DNA of 64,000 nt from an uncultured Bacteroidales bacterium (lineage in GTDB: Bacteria > Bacteroidota > Bacteroidia > Bacteroidales > Paludibacteraceae). The notes under the pieces were generated by a model that saw only the letters and a list, made by a program, of their open reading frames with translations, did not search any database and was not told where the DNA came from. Position numbers and translations under genes: made by a program. Location of the stretch: positions 1-64,000 of the forward strand of contig CADBWK010000009.1 in NCBI GenBank assembly GCA_902798385.1. The letters are read 5' to 3'. Position 1 is the first letter of the stretch. Every line of letters begins with the position of its first letter. This document shows positions 16,436 through 25,249 of this stretch, piece after piece.

Positions 16436-17552
16436 GGGGTGACGGGTTACGGGTTACAGGTGACAGGAATTTTTCAATTCTTTTCCAATAACGTACATCA
16501 TCGGGAGAGACGAGGGTCATTGCCTCGCCGCTGTTCTCTGCGCGTGCGGTACGTCCGATACGATGGACGTAATCCTCGGGGGCATGCGGTACATCGTAGT
16601 TGATGACCAAGGGCACATCCGTCACGTCTATACCGCGCGAGACGACATCCGTGGCTACCAACACCGCCACCTTGCCGTTCTTGAAATCCAACATCACCTG
16701 ATCGCGTTCACTCTGCTCCAAGTCGCTATGCATCGCGCGCGCGTCTATCTTTAAGGAACGTAACGTGCGCGCGAGGTCTTTGACCTTTTGCTTTTTCCCC
16801 GCAAACAGAATCACTTTCTTGAGATCGCGTCCCGCCAACAGTTCCAACACCTTCGCCGGTTTCTCTCCCTCATCGACAAAGGCATGCATCTGCTTGATGC
16901 TCTCGGGCGGACGGGAAACGGCTATCTGCACCTCCACGGGATTGGTCATGATGGCTTTCGCCATGCGGCGGATATTCTCCGGCATGGTGGCAGAGAACAT
17001 GATCGTCTGACGCTCTTTGGGTAACTTACGCACGATGGTCATGATATCGTCGTAGAATCCCATATCGAGCATACGGTCGGCTTCGTCGAGAATGAAGTAC
17101 TTGACGCCCGAGAAATCGACGTCGTAGATGTTCATCTGGCTGAGCAAGCGTCCGGGTGTAGCAATGACGATATCCGCTCCTTTCTGCAATCCCGTCACTT
17201 GGGTTCCCCATGCGCCGTTGTCCTTACCGCCGTAGATAGCCACCGAGGAGAACGGTACATAATAACCGAAGCCCTCCATCTGCTGGTCTATCTGCTGCGC
17301 CAACTCGCGCGTGGGCGCCATGATGATGGCGTTCAGCTTATCGGGGTCGTGGTCGTCGAAAGCCAGATTGGTCAGCAGCGGTAAGATATACGCCGCCGTC
17401 TTACCGGTTCCTGTCTGCGCACACGATATTACATCGCGGCCGTCCAGAATCACCGGTATTGTCTTCTCCTGCACCGGGGTACACTCATCGAAATGCATGT
17501 CCCACAATGCATCCAACACCTCATCCGATAATGCGAGTTCGTCGAAGAACAT
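16281..17552 (-). CDS. DEAD-box RNA helicase, RhlE-like, with an antisense-derived tail
   Basis: A 423-residue ATP-dependent RNA helicase: CAQTGTGKT (motif I), DEADRMLDMGF (II), SATMP (III) and HRIGRTAR (VI). The conserved core ends near KRIEKFL. The next 11 residues (SPVTRNPSPLT) come from the 7-bp array at 16438-16465. The last 50 or so are encoded by the reverse complement of the methyltransferase's 3' end, giving a Ser/Gly/Arg/His-rich tail. It is the last gene of the thioredoxin-antiporter-epimerase-helicase run and overlaps the epimerase by TAATG. Confidence 0.9.
   Translation of the reverse strand: MFFDELALSDEVLDALWDMHFDECTPVQEKTIPVILDGRDVISCAQTGTGKTAAYILPLLTNLAFDDHDPDKLNAIIMAPTRELAQQIDQQMEGFGYYVPFSSVAIYGGKDNGAWGTQVTGLQKGADIVIATPGRLLSQMNIYDVDFSGVKYFILDEADRMLDMGFYDDIMTIVRKLPKERQTIMFSATMPENIRRMAKAIMTNPVEVQIAVSRPPESIKQMHAFVDEGEKPAKVLELLAGRDLKKVILFAGKKQKVKDLARTLRSLKIDARAMHSDLEQSERDQVMLDFKNGKVAVLVATDVVSRGIDVTDVPLVINYDVPHAPEDYVHRIGRTARAENSGEAMTLVSPDDVRYWKRIEKFLSPVTRNPSPLTASESATRSGKGYSGGSRHSSRNRGGHPHRSRGRGQGAHRSGSKPRSANN
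16438..16465. repeat. 7-bp array (GGTKACR family), four units, between the convergent genes
   Basis: Units GGTGACG, GGTTACG, GGTTACA, GGTGACA. It starts 3 bp after the methyltransferase stop and is read through by the helicase frame. Confidence 0.9.
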
Positions 17553-19096
17553 TATTTCTCCCAGCCGTTGAAGATTTCAGATCCAAACACATTATCTTCG
17601 TTCGCATCATGCAGCGGCGCCCAGAGTTGGGCAAAGAACGGATTCTTCTTCGCCACGCGGTCCCAATGCCAAGGCACTTGTTTCTCTTGGGGCTCGAAAG
17701 CATACGGGTACGGCATGTCGAACGGCGACCAGTGACCGCCGAGCAGCACCAGACGACGACCGGCTTTGAAGGTACGTCCTTCCGCATCTTCCCACATGTC
17801 ATTGCCCAGGTACTTACCGCCGCGGAACTCAGCTGCTTTCTGGAGCTCCTTGTCCGTCAACTTATCTACGTCCTTGCTCTCATCGTAGCCATGATCCAGC
17901 AAGACGGGTGTCTCACTGTTATGACTCACGTCGAAATGCTTCCAATCCGGGATAGCTTTGTATGCCTCGAGCGAACCGTAGTAGGCTGCGACGCGCTGCA
18001 TAGCTTTTTTCTGAATGCTGATATCTGAATTCTGAAGGCTCTTAATCCACCATTGTGTACCGTGTTCTTTGCTGTTGGCCATGAACCACATCGCCGCCTT
18101 CACGCAATGCGGGAAGAGCTTGGCGATATGCGTCTTGGAAGCGAACTTGATGCCCCACGGCAGCGACGGCGCCGATGCCATCTTGGCGAAATACTCCTTC
18201 ACGGGCACGTTCGCACGGAAATGCAGCAAGTCTTCCAACTTATCGCCATCCGCGTACCACATACCGTGGAAATTGCGGGTGGTGAACCAATTGGCGTTGA
18301 AGATCTTCTCCGGTCTCGGACAACCGATGGCATCCAGCAAGAGCACCTCGAACTCATAGTTCGACAGGCGGTACTCTTTGCCCGAACCGATGTTATAGTA
18401 GTTACGCCAGAACTCCTCCGGTACGTCCGGACGGCATACGCGCTCGAGCAGTCGTCCGCTGTCTTCTACGGTAGCCCACTCCAACACGCCGCGAATCGGT
18501 ACGTGGAACATGATAGGGTCGTAGTTCTTGAGGATAGCCGGATAGAGGATACCCGACTGACGCAGGGAAGCCCAGGTCTTGATGCCCGAATCGGTAATGA
18601 TTCGCTCTGCCTGCACCTTGGTCAGACCGTAATGATCGTATGCCGACACGCATATCGGATCGCCGGCACGACCCCAATGAAGCGGTTCGCGACGGTCACC
18701 CATCTGCGCTACCGAACCGATATAGACCACTTTCGGCTGCTGATCCTCCGGTTGTGCCAGCACAGCTTTGGTGATATTCTCTGCCGCCGATATATTGGTG
18801 CGCAGCGTTGCTTTCGGACGATAGTCCGCCTGCGGCGAAACCATACCACCCACATGCAGCACTATATCTGCTCCGGACACACCTTTCAGTACATCGTCGT
18901 ACTTGGTCAGGTCGCCCCAAATAACGTTTAGGGATGAGTGATTAGCGATTAGCGGACTCAGTAAGTCCTTGTTCTTCTTGCTCGGACGAGCTAAGATACG
19001 TAACTCATACTGCTCCGGGTAGCGCAGGATCTCCATCATGCCTGCGTACCCCATCGTACCGGTTGCGCCGGTGAGGAAGACGATTGTCTTTGACAT
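17552..19096 (-). CDS. NAD-dependent epimerase/dehydratase (extended SDR)
   Basis: A 514-residue protein with an N-terminal Rossmann fold (GATGTMGYAGM) and the SDR catalytic pattern YDHYGLTKVQAE. It is longer than typical sugar epimerases; the extra C-terminal 180 residues (rich in W/H/Y) carry no motif I recognise. The nearest known groups are 3-beta-hydroxysteroid-dehydrogenase-like SDRs. Two 7-bp arrays lie inside (18010-18037 encoding LQNSDISIQK; 18928-18955 encoding PLIANHSSL). It follows the antiporter, with the gap made of another array. Confidence 0.8.
   Translation of the reverse strand: MSKTIVFLTGATGTMGYAGMMEILRYPEQYELRILARPSKKNKDLLSPLIANHSSLNVIWGDLTKYDDVLKGVSGADIVLHVGGMVSPQADYRPKATLRTNISAAENITKAVLAQPEDQQPKVVYIGSVAQMGDRREPLHWGRAGDPICVSAYDHYGLTKVQAERIITDSGIKTWASLRQSGILYPAILKNYDPIMFHVPIRGVLEWATVEDSGRLLERVCRPDVPEEFWRNYYNIGSGKEYRLSNYEFEVLLLDAIGCPRPEKIFNANWFTTRNFHGMWYADGDKLEDLLHFRANVPVKEYFAKMASAPSLPWGIKFASKTHIAKLFPHCVKAAMWFMANSKEHGTQWWIKSLQNSDISIQKKAMQRVAAYYGSLEAYKAIPDWKHFDVSHNSETPVLLDHGYDESKDVDKLTDKELQKAAEFRGGKYLGNDMWEDAEGRTFKAGRRLVLLGGHWSPFDMPYPYAFEPQEKQVPWHWDRVAKKNPFFAQLWAPLHDANEDNVFGSEIFNGWEK
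18010..18037. repeat. 7-bp array (TCTGAAT family), four units, inside the epimerase
   Basis: Units TCTGAAT, GCTGATA, TCTGAAT, TCTGAAG. It is the reverse complement of the ATTCAGA family in ddl. Confidence 0.85.
18928..18955. repeat. 7-bp array (TTAGCGA family), four units, inside the epimerase
   Basis: Units TTAGGGA, TGAGTGA, TTAGCGA, TTAGCGG. It encodes a loop in the first third of the Rossmann domain and is related to the degenerate array in aroB at 21335. Confidence 0.75.
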
Positions 19097-19129
19097 TTGT
19101 AATTTGTTATTTGTTATTGGTTATTTATT
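19095..19129. repeat. 7-bp array (ATTTGTT family), five units, at the antiporter/epimerase junction
   Basis: Units ATTTGTA, ATTTGTT, ATTTGTT, ATTGGTT, ATTTATT. It spans the antiporter stop (19125-19127) and reaches the epimerase start codon (19094-19096). Confidence 0.85.
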
Positions 19130-20738
19130 TTTTCTTTCTTGTCCAGGCGGTGAGTCGGTCGACGCGTTTGCGCACTTTGGCTTTCACCTCTGCGCGCCAT
19201 TGTGCTTCTTCTTCGGCATCGTCGATCATATGTTGATACGTTGCCTCTGCATCCTTATCGCTGATCACCAATAACTGATCCCCTAACTCCAGCGTACTCG
19301 ATCCCGTCGGCACGAAGAAATCTTCTCCCCTACGCACCATGATGATCAGGGTATTGGGAGGAATATTCAACTCGCGCAAGGTGTTACCGTTGGCTAAGGT
19401 CTTTTCCGTCACCTCCACCTCGCGGGTCGAGGACTGAATCTCATCCGGCAGGTCGATATCGAAATGCTCCAACGAGCGCTCTTTCTCCGGCGGCGTCTCC
19501 AGATTGAGTTTCTTGGCCATCTGGGTCAAGGTAGTACCTTGAACCAGCAGCGACACGATCGTGCAGAGGAACACCACATTGAACAGCATGTCTGCGTACG
19601 GCACTCCGCTCGCCTTACATAGGATGGCGAAGATGATCGGTACGGCACCCTTGAGACCAACCCAACTGAGTATCAGTTTGTCGCGCTGACGGTACTGACG
19701 GAAAGGCAGCATGCAGAGCCAAACGGCTATCGGACGGGAGATGAAGATCATCACAAAACTGATGATCAGACACGGTACCCACACTTTATACTGAATGAGT
19801 GCAGACGGCTCGACCATCAGACCCAGCATCAAGAACATCACCAGCTGACTGAGCCATGCCAGACCGTTGAAGAACGACCGCGTCTGGCGCTTACGGGTGA
19901 ACTTGTTATTACCGATGATCAGACCGCCTACGTACACGGCCAGGTAGGTATTGCCCTCCAGATAATGGGTGATGGCAAAGATGAAGATACACGCCGTGAG
20001 GATCATGATCGGGTACAAGGACTCGTTGCCGAGTTTGACGCGCCGCATCAAGAGCACCAGTCCCTCGCCGAGTGCCAAGCCCAAGACCGTACCCATCACG
20101 AGTTGGATGGCGATCGTCTGAATGATCGGCAGCGCTTCCACTTTATCAGTCAGCCCCGTTATCGTATGCAGATTGATGACGACTCCGATCAGCGTGGTGG
20201 TCAGCACATAAGCCATCGGGTCGTTTGCGCCGGACTCCAACTCCAATAACGGACGCAGGTTATGCTTCAAGCCTATCCCGTTGGTACGGAGCACGGAGAA
20301 CACGCTCGCGCTGTCCGTACTCGACATCGTCGCCGCCATCAGCAGCGCCAACCAGATCGACATCGAAGCGACGGCATGGATCCAACCGAAGATGAAATAG
20401 ATGATCACGCCGGTAATGACGCAGGTCAGCATCACGCCCAAGGTCGCCAAGGTGATACCCGGCGCCAAGACGGATTTGATATCGCTCAACCGCGTCTCCA
20501 TACCACCCGTAAAGAGGATGATACACATCGCCAAGGTACTCAACGCCTGCGCCGTACCGATCTCGATCTCCACGCCCCGCATGCCTAACAAGGTCGTCAT
20601 ACCATGCGAACCGAAGAACATGCCGACGGCTAAGAAAAGCAACAACGCCGGAACGCCGTACTTATACCCGATCTTGTCCGCAAAAATACTGACGAAGAAC
20701 AGCAGCGATAATATCAGTAGAGCAAACTCAACCTCCAT
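19125..20738 (-). CDS. Cation/proton antiporter with TrkA-C domain (NhaP2/CvrA-like)
   Basis: A 537-residue inner-membrane protein with about 12-13 hydrophobic helices over residues 1-390 in the CPA1 pattern (VPALLLFLAVGMFFG near the start, SGANDPMAYVLT in the core). A cytosolic RCK-C/TrkA-C domain follows (about 410-500: GNTLRELNIPPNTLIIMVRRGEDFFVPTGSSTLELGDQLLV). It exchanges K+ or Na+ for H+; which ion is not readable. It starts 3 bp after the thioredoxin stop. Confidence 0.9.
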   Translation of the reverse strand: MEVEFALLILSLLFFVSIFADKIGYKYGVPALLLFLAVGMFFGSHGMTTLLGMRGVEIEIGTAQALSTLAMCIILFTGGMETRLSDIKSVLAPGITLATLGVMLTCVITGVIIYFIFGWIHAVASMSIWLALLMAATMSSTDSASVFSVLRTNGIGLKHNLRPLLELESGANDPMAYVLTTTLIGVVINLHTITGLTDKVEALPIIQTIAIQLVMGTVLGLALGEGLVLLMRRVKLGNESLYPIMILTACIFIFAITHYLEGNTYLAVYVGGLIIGNNKFTRKRQTRSFFNGLAWLSQLVMFLMLGLMVEPSALIQYKVWVPCLIISFVMIFISRPIAVWLCMLPFRQYRQRDKLILSWVGLKGAVPIIFAILCKASGVPYADMLFNVVFLCTIVSLLVQGTTLTQMAKKLNLETPPEKERSLEHFDIDLPDEIQSSTREVEVTEKTLANGNTLRELNIPPNTLIIMVRRGEDFFVPTGSSTLELGDQLLVISDKDAEATYQHMIDDAEEEAQWRAEVKAKVRKRVDRLTAWTRKKK

Positions 20739-20741
20739 GAT

Positions 20742-21158
20742 TTACTTTTTCAATAGAAAATCATCGATGATCTTCACGATTTCCTCTTTCGGATAAAGCC
20801 CCTTGAGCAGCATCGGTTTGCCCTCTACGGGGATGTACAACACCTGCGGAATCGAACTGATATTGAATATGTACGCCAACTCGCGCTCGCGCTCCGTGTC
20901 CGCTTTGTAGAACACCACTTTATCGCAGTAGGTCTGACTCAACTCCTCCATGATCGGCGCCAAGCGCTTGCACGGACCGCACCAAGTGGTGTAGAAATCA
21001 ATCACACAGGGCTTCTTGCCCTTGTATTTCCACTCTTTCTCGTTCTTATAATCAAAGATACGAGCCTTGAATTGATCGGTGGTGATATACACAACGTCCT
21101 CTGCCATGAGCGGCAAAGTGAACAAACCCAACAATAATATTGCGAAGAATTTTTTCAT
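20742..21158 (-). CDS. Exported thioredoxin-like protein
   Basis: A 138-residue protein with a signal peptide (MKKFFAILLLGLFTLPLMA) and a thioredoxin fold. The redox site WCGPCK is at residues 59-64, and the cis-Pro region SSIPQVLYI is present. It probably acts in the periplasm on disulfides or in oxidative-stress repair. It heads the four-gene minus-strand run under its own promoter. Confidence 0.93.
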   Translation of the reverse strand: MKKFFAILLLGLFTLPLMAEDVVYITTDQFKARIFDYKNEKEWKYKGKKPCVIDFYTTWCGPCKRLAPIMEELSQTYCDKVVFYKADTERERELAYIFNISSIPQVLYIPVEGKPMLLKGLYPKEEIVKIIDDFLLKK

Positions 21159-21177
21159 TGTACCTTAAAATTTTGCG

Positions 21178-21209
21178 CAAAATTACAAAATAATTTTGAC
21201 ATACGCAAA
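21178..21209 (-). promoter_or_regulatory. Promoter of the thioredoxin-antiporter run
   Basis: On the minus strand: TTTG (21209-21206), a 20-bp spacer starting CGTATGTCA, TAATTTTG (21185-21178). It interleaves with the aroB promoter, so the two divergent promoters share DNA. Confidence 0.75.
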
Positions 21210-21225
21210 AAAAGTTGTACCTTTG
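21195..21225 (+). promoter_or_regulatory. Promoter of aroB
   Basis: TTTG (21195-21198), 19 bp, TACCTTTG (21218-21225). It overlaps the minus-strand promoter at 21178-21209, so RNA polymerase can probably occupy only one at a time. Confidence 0.7.
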
Positions 21226-21246
21226 CATCGATTTTGACGCAAAAAC

Positions 21247-22275
21247 ATGCTTTGTAGCGATTTACATAGTGCTTTGAAGCCCATTTTGGCGCGTTATGAA
21301 GACTCGCAGATTGTGGTGGTTCGGGATGAAGCGGTTAGCGGGTTAGGGATTAGCGAATTAGCGATTCGGGTGTCGGAGGCGAGTAAGTCCCTGGAGACGG
21401 TTCAGCAGATCTGGGATTTCTTCTTCGCGCAAGGTCTCACGCGTCGTGCGCTGGTGATTGCCATCGGCGGCGGTGTGCTGACGGACATCGTGGGTTTTGC
21501 GGCGGCTACCTATAAGCGCGGCATCGACTATCTCAATATCCCCACGACTCTCTTGGCTATGATCGATGCCTCTTCCGGCGGCAAGACCGGCATCAACTAC
21601 CACGGACTCAAGAACAGCATCGGTGCGTTCGCGCAACCCATCGAGACGCTTATCTGGCCGGGATGGCTGAAGACGCTGCCGGCAAAAGAGATGCTGAGCG
21701 GCTTTGGAGAACTGATCAAGACAGGATTGATTGATGAGGGGTTACAGGTTACGGGTGACAGGTTATGGGATAAACTCTTGCAGTATGACCTCGATAGGAT
21801 GGATATTGAGGAGTTAACGCCACTCATTGCGCAAGGGGTGGCTGTCAAAGAGCAGATTGTGGCTGCGGACCCGCACGAAGAAGGACTTCGCAAAGTGCTC
21901 AATTTCGGTCACACCTTCGGGCATGCACTCGAAGAGGTTACGGGTGACGGGTTTCAGGTTACGGGCGCGATGCCGCACGGCTATGCCGTGGTATATGGAC
22001 TTATCGCGGAGTTATACCTGAGTGTGGTCAAACTCAACTGTCCCAAAGAACCGCTGCAGCAACTCACGCAAATCATGCTTCATTACTACGGCAAACCGCA
22101 ATGCAAGTGCTCCGAGCGCGGGCAGTTGATTCGTCTCATGCAGCAGGATAAAAAGAATGAGCGCGCCGCTGAGATCAACTGCACGCTCATCCGTTCTGTC
22201 GGAGACCCTGTCATCAATCAGGTCATCACCCCCGACGAAGCCCACGAAGCATTAGATTATTTATTCTCCTTATAA
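21247..22275 (+). CDS. aroB: 3-dehydroquinate synthase
   Basis: A 342-residue enzyme of the shikimate pathway converting DAHP to 3-dehydroquinate with NAD+ and a metal. The family motifs GGGVLTDIVGFAAATYKRG, PTTLLAMIDASSGGKTG and NFGHTFGHALE (metal His) are intact. Two 28-bp arrays (21740-21767 and 21936-21963) encode near-identical loops, GLQVTGD and GFQVTGA, and a more degenerate array lies at 21335-21362. The second loop sits between the metal-site His and the conserved MPHGYAV, close to the active site. The last 19 bp overlap phoH on the other strand. Confidence 0.95.
   Translation: MLCSDLHSALKPILARYEDSQIVVVRDEAVSGLGISELAIRVSEASKSLETVQQIWDFFFAQGLTRRALVIAIGGGVLTDIVGFAAATYKRGIDYLNIPTTLLAMIDASSGGKTGINYHGLKNSIGAFAQPIETLIWPGWLKTLPAKEMLSGFGELIKTGLIDEGLQVTGDRLWDKLLQYDLDRMDIEELTPLIAQGVAVKEQIVAADPHEEGLRKVLNFGHTFGHALEEVTGDGFQVTGAMPHGYAVVYGLIAELYLSVVKLNCPKEPLQQLTQIMLHYYGKPQCKCSERGQLIRLMQQDKKNERAAEINCTLIRSVGDPVINQVITPDEAHEALDYLFSL
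21335..21362. repeat. Degenerate 7/8-bp array (TTAGCG family) inside aroB
   Basis: TTAG recurs at 21335, 21343, 21350 and 21358 (steps 8, 7, 8). It encodes SGLGISELA. The alternating 8-bp steps suggest decay or small indels that keep the frame. Confidence 0.55.
21740..21767. repeat. 7-bp array (GGTTACR family), four units, inside aroB
   Basis: Units GGTTACA, GGTTACG, GGTGACA, GGTTATG. It encodes LQVTGDRLW. Confidence 0.9.
21936..21963. repeat. Second 7-bp array (GGTTACR family), four units, inside aroB
   Basis: Units GGTTACG, GGTGACG, GGTTTCA, GGTTACG. It encodes VTGDGFQVTG, just before the conserved MPHGYAV. Confidence 0.9.
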
Positions 22276-23189
22276 GCCGCCACGATATGTTTGACTAAGG
22301 GGTGGCGCACGATATCTTTCTCGTTAAACTCGATCACCTTGATGCCCTTGATGCCCTTGAAACGCTCGAGGGCGTCCCGCAAACCGGATTTCTGCGTAGC
22401 CGGCAGGTCGATCTGGGTCATATCGCCCGTGACGATCATCTTACCGCCCAAACCCAGACGGGTAAGGAACATCTTGAGTTGCAGCACGGTTGTGTTCTGC
22501 GCCTCATCGAGAATGACCACAGCATCCGATAAGGTACGTCCGCGCATGAAAGCGAGCGGGGCGATCTGGATCGTTCCTTTCTCCATGAATTCCGTCAGTT
22601 TAGCCGCGGGGATCATGTCCTGCAAGGCATCGTAAAGCGGCTGCAGATACGGGTCTATCTTCTCCTTCATATCACCCGGCAGGAAACCGAGTTTCTCGCC
22701 TGCCTCCACCGCCGGACGGGAGAGGATGATACGCCTTACCTCGCGGTTCTTGAGAGCTCGTACCGCCAAGGCAATCGCCGTGTAGGTCTTACCGCTACCG
22801 GCAGGTCCTACAGCGAACAAGAGGTCATTATCCTCATATGCCTCCACCAAGGCTTTTTGGTTGGTGGAACGCGCATAAACGGACTTGCCGTTCACGCCGT
22901 GCAGGATCAGGTTGTCCGTCGTCTGCTCCTGCGGTTTGTCGCCGCGGATAAGCATCAAGACATCCTGCTCCGTCAGGCGGTTATTGCGAATGCAGAAATC
23001 CTCGCAGAGCCGCAACGATTTCTCGAAGCTGTCAATCGCTTTCTCCGAACCCGTCACCTTCACCTGATAGCCGCGCGCTACCACCCGCACATCGGCGTGC
23101 TGGTTCTTGAGACAGAGGATGTTTTGGTTATTCACACCGTAAAAGGTCGGTGTATCGAGGGAGTCCCGAAGTGTTATAATTTGTTCCAT
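22257..23189 (-). CDS. PhoH-family ATPase
   Basis: A 310-residue P-loop ATPase of the PhoH type, linked to RNA metabolism. Walker A is GPAGSGKTYTAIALAVRAL, the Walker B/DEAQN box is VVILDEAQNTT, and the N-terminal KH-like part is at residues 25-80. The start at 23189 (MEQIITLRDSLDT) is chosen because it is the family start; the longer frame adds 16 Cys/Pro-rich residues that only mirror the upstream gene. It overlaps that gene by 62 bp and aroB's end by 19 bp. Confidence 0.9.
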   Translation of the reverse strand: MEQIITLRDSLDTPTFYGVNNQNILCLKNQHADVRVVARGYQVKVTGSEKAIDSFEKSLRLCEDFCIRNNRLTEQDVLMLIRGDKPQEQTTDNLILHGVNGKSVYARSTNQKALVEAYEDNDLLFAVGPAGSGKTYTAIALAVRALKNREVRRIILSRPAVEAGEKLGFLPGDMKEKIDPYLQPLYDALQDMIPAAKLTEFMEKGTIQIAPLAFMRGRTLSDAVVILDEAQNTTVLQLKMFLTRLGLGGKMIVTGDMTQIDLPATQKSGLRDALERFKGIKGIKVIEFNEKDIVRHPLVKHIVAAYKENK

Positions 23190-23544
23190 GAATACAAATG
23201 GATTGCACCCCGTTGTGCAACAGCACATAGGGCACATTGAGTTTTCGATTGTAAATAACTGCTTGATCCAGCGTCTTTTGCGTAAGCGCTACCGTCTCAG
23301 CTTTGCACTCGATGAGCATCAGCGGTTGCATCGATTGGTCATAGACGACTGCATCGCATCGCTTCTGCACTTCGCCCACCTTGATAGCCGCTTCGACTGC
23401 TATGAGCGAGGCCGGAAAGCCAAATTGCTCCACCAGCCGGTGAAGCAATTGTTGGCGCACCCACTCCTCGGGTGTCAGACGCACCCAACGATGACGCCAT
23501 TCGCAAAAGATCTGCTCCTTATTGTTGTAAACGCGTGTACGCAC
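23128..23544 (-). CDS. HSDR_N-type nuclease-fold protein
   Basis: A 138-residue protein matching the N-terminal nuclease domain of type I restriction HsdR subunits (HSDR_N_2). It has the PD-(D/E)xK-like residues KRCDAVVYDQ and LMLIECKAE. No helicase part and no hsdM/hsdS are nearby; similar stand-alone proteins are common in Bacteroidota cores, so a housekeeping or unknown role is likelier than restriction. It sits 3 bp after glnS and overlaps phoH by 62 bp. Confidence 0.8.
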   Translation of the reverse strand: MRTRVYNNKEQIFCEWRHRWVRLTPEEWVRQQLLHRLVEQFGFPASLIAVEAAIKVGEVQKRCDAVVYDQSMQPLMLIECKAETVALTQKTLDQAVIYNRKLNVPYVLLHNGVQSICIHGTNYNTSGLPRYTDLLRCE

Positions 23545-23547
23545 TGT

Positions 23548-25239
23548 TTACTTCAAATAGTTATCTTTGAGCGAACACGTTCTGTTAAGAACCAGATGAT
23601 CCGGCTTCGAGTCGTCATCGACCACAAAGTAACCCTGCTTGAGGAGCTGGAAGTGATCCTGCATCTTGGCGTCCTTGAGGGATGCCTCCACTTTGGCGTT
23701 CACTACCTTCAGGCTGTCGGGGTTCAGTAACTCGCGGAAGTCGCGCTCATCGGCAGAGGGGTTCTCTACGGCGAACAGGCGGTCATACAGACGCACCTCG
23801 GCATCAACGGCGCTGTTGCATTCAACCCAGTTGATGGTCGCCTTCGTCTTGCGGTTTCCACCTTCGGTGCCGGACTTGCTATCCGGATCGTAGGTGGCAT
23901 AAACGGTAGTGATATTGCCGTTCGCATCTTTCTCGCAACCCGTAGCCTGGATGATATACGAGGCTTTGAGACGCACCTCACGACCACCCGGGCTCAGACG
24001 ATAGAACTTATTATCTGCCTCCTCGAGGAAGTCACCGCGCTCGATCCACAGCTCCTTGCCGAACTTCATCTCACGCGTACCGAGTTCTTCGTGTCCGTCG
24101 ATATTCTCCGCGATCAGCGTCTCGCCTTCGCCTTCGTAATTGGTGATGACAAGCTTCACCGGATCGAAGATCGCACATACGCGCGGCGCCGTCTCTTTGA
24201 GGTCCTCGCGTATAACGTGCTCGAGCAGACCTTGGTCGATCATGCCTTCCACTTTGGTATAACCGATCTTGTCCATGAACGTGCGGATGGCCTGCGGCGT
24301 ATAACCGCGGCGACGCAGACCGCAGACGGTCGGCATACGCGGGTCATCCCATCCGGCTACGAGACCTTCCTTCACCAAGGTCAGCATCTTACGCTTCGAC
24401 ATCACGGTGTAGGTGATATTGAGGCGGTTAAACTCACGCTGTTTCGGACGGTAATCCGGACCGTAAGGAGACAAGCCAGCGAAGTTCTCGCCGGTTATCT
24501 GATCGAGGAAATAGTCGTACAACGGGCGATGTACCTCGAACTCGAGCGTGCAGATACTATGCGTCACGCCCTCGAAATAATCGCTCTGACCATGCGCAAA
24601 GTCGTACATCGGATACACTTTCCATTTCGTTCCCGTACGATGGTGCGGGTGGGAAGTGATGATACGGTACATGATCGGATCACGGAAGTGCATGTTCGGG
24701 TTCGCCATGTCGATCTTGGCGCGTAGCACCATCTTGCCTTCCTCGATCTCGCCACGCTGCATGGCCTCAAACAGACGCAGGTTCTCTTCGATCGGTCGGT
24801 CGCGATAAGGCGAAGCTACACCCGGTTCGGTCGGCGTACCTTTCTGCTCGGCGATCTGCTCGGCGGTTTGCTCATCCACATACGCCTTGCCCTCTTTAAT
24901 GAAACGGATAGCGAGGTCATAGAGCTGCTGGAAATAATCCGAAGCATAGAAGATCTTACCCCACTTGAAGCCCAACCAAGCGATGTCGCGCTCGATGGTC
25001 TCTACATATTCGGTGTCCTCCTTGGCGGGGTTTGTGTCATCGAAACGCAGGTTACAAACGCCGTTGTATTTCTCAGCGATACCGAAGTCCATGCAGATCG
25101 CCTTCACGTGACCGATATGCAGGTAGCCGTTCGGCTCTGGCGGGAAACGCGTCTGAATACGTCCGTCGTTCTTACCTTCTGCCAAGTCTTGCTCTACGAT
25201 TTGCTCAATAAAATTGAGACTTTTTTCTTGCTCTTCCAT
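23548..25239 (-). CDS. glnS: Glutaminyl-tRNA synthetase
   Basis: A 563-residue class I aminoacyl-tRNA synthetase charging tRNA-Gln. PEPNGYLHIGHVKAI contains the HIGH motif and VMSKRKM the KMSKS-like loop. The C-terminal beta-barrel anticodon domains follow (about 345-555). Having GlnRS means Gln-tRNA is made directly. It follows lpxA by 10 bp. Confidence 0.97.
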   Translation of the reverse strand: MEEQEKSLNFIEQIVEQDLAEGKNDGRIQTRFPPEPNGYLHIGHVKAICMDFGIAEKYNGVCNLRFDDTNPAKEDTEYVETIERDIAWLGFKWGKIFYASDYFQQLYDLAIRFIKEGKAYVDEQTAEQIAEQKGTPTEPGVASPYRDRPIEENLRLFEAMQRGEIEEGKMVLRAKIDMANPNMHFRDPIMYRIITSHPHHRTGTKWKVYPMYDFAHGQSDYFEGVTHSICTLEFEVHRPLYDYFLDQITGENFAGLSPYGPDYRPKQREFNRLNITYTVMSKRKMLTLVKEGLVAGWDDPRMPTVCGLRRRGYTPQAIRTFMDKIGYTKVEGMIDQGLLEHVIREDLKETAPRVCAIFDPVKLVITNYEGEGETLIAENIDGHEELGTREMKFGKELWIERGDFLEEADNKFYRLSPGGREVRLKASYIIQATGCEKDANGNITTVYATYDPDSKSGTEGGNRKTKATINWVECNSAVDAEVRLYDRLFAVENPSADERDFRELLNPDSLKVVNAKVEASLKDAKMQDHFQLLKQGYFVVDDDSKPDHLVLNRTCSLKDNYLK

Positions 25240-25249
25240 ATATGATAGT

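Noticed and set aside
23128..23544. A type I restriction system
   Set aside because: Only the HSDR_N domain is present. There is no hsdM, hsdS or helicase part, and it is embedded in a core operon.
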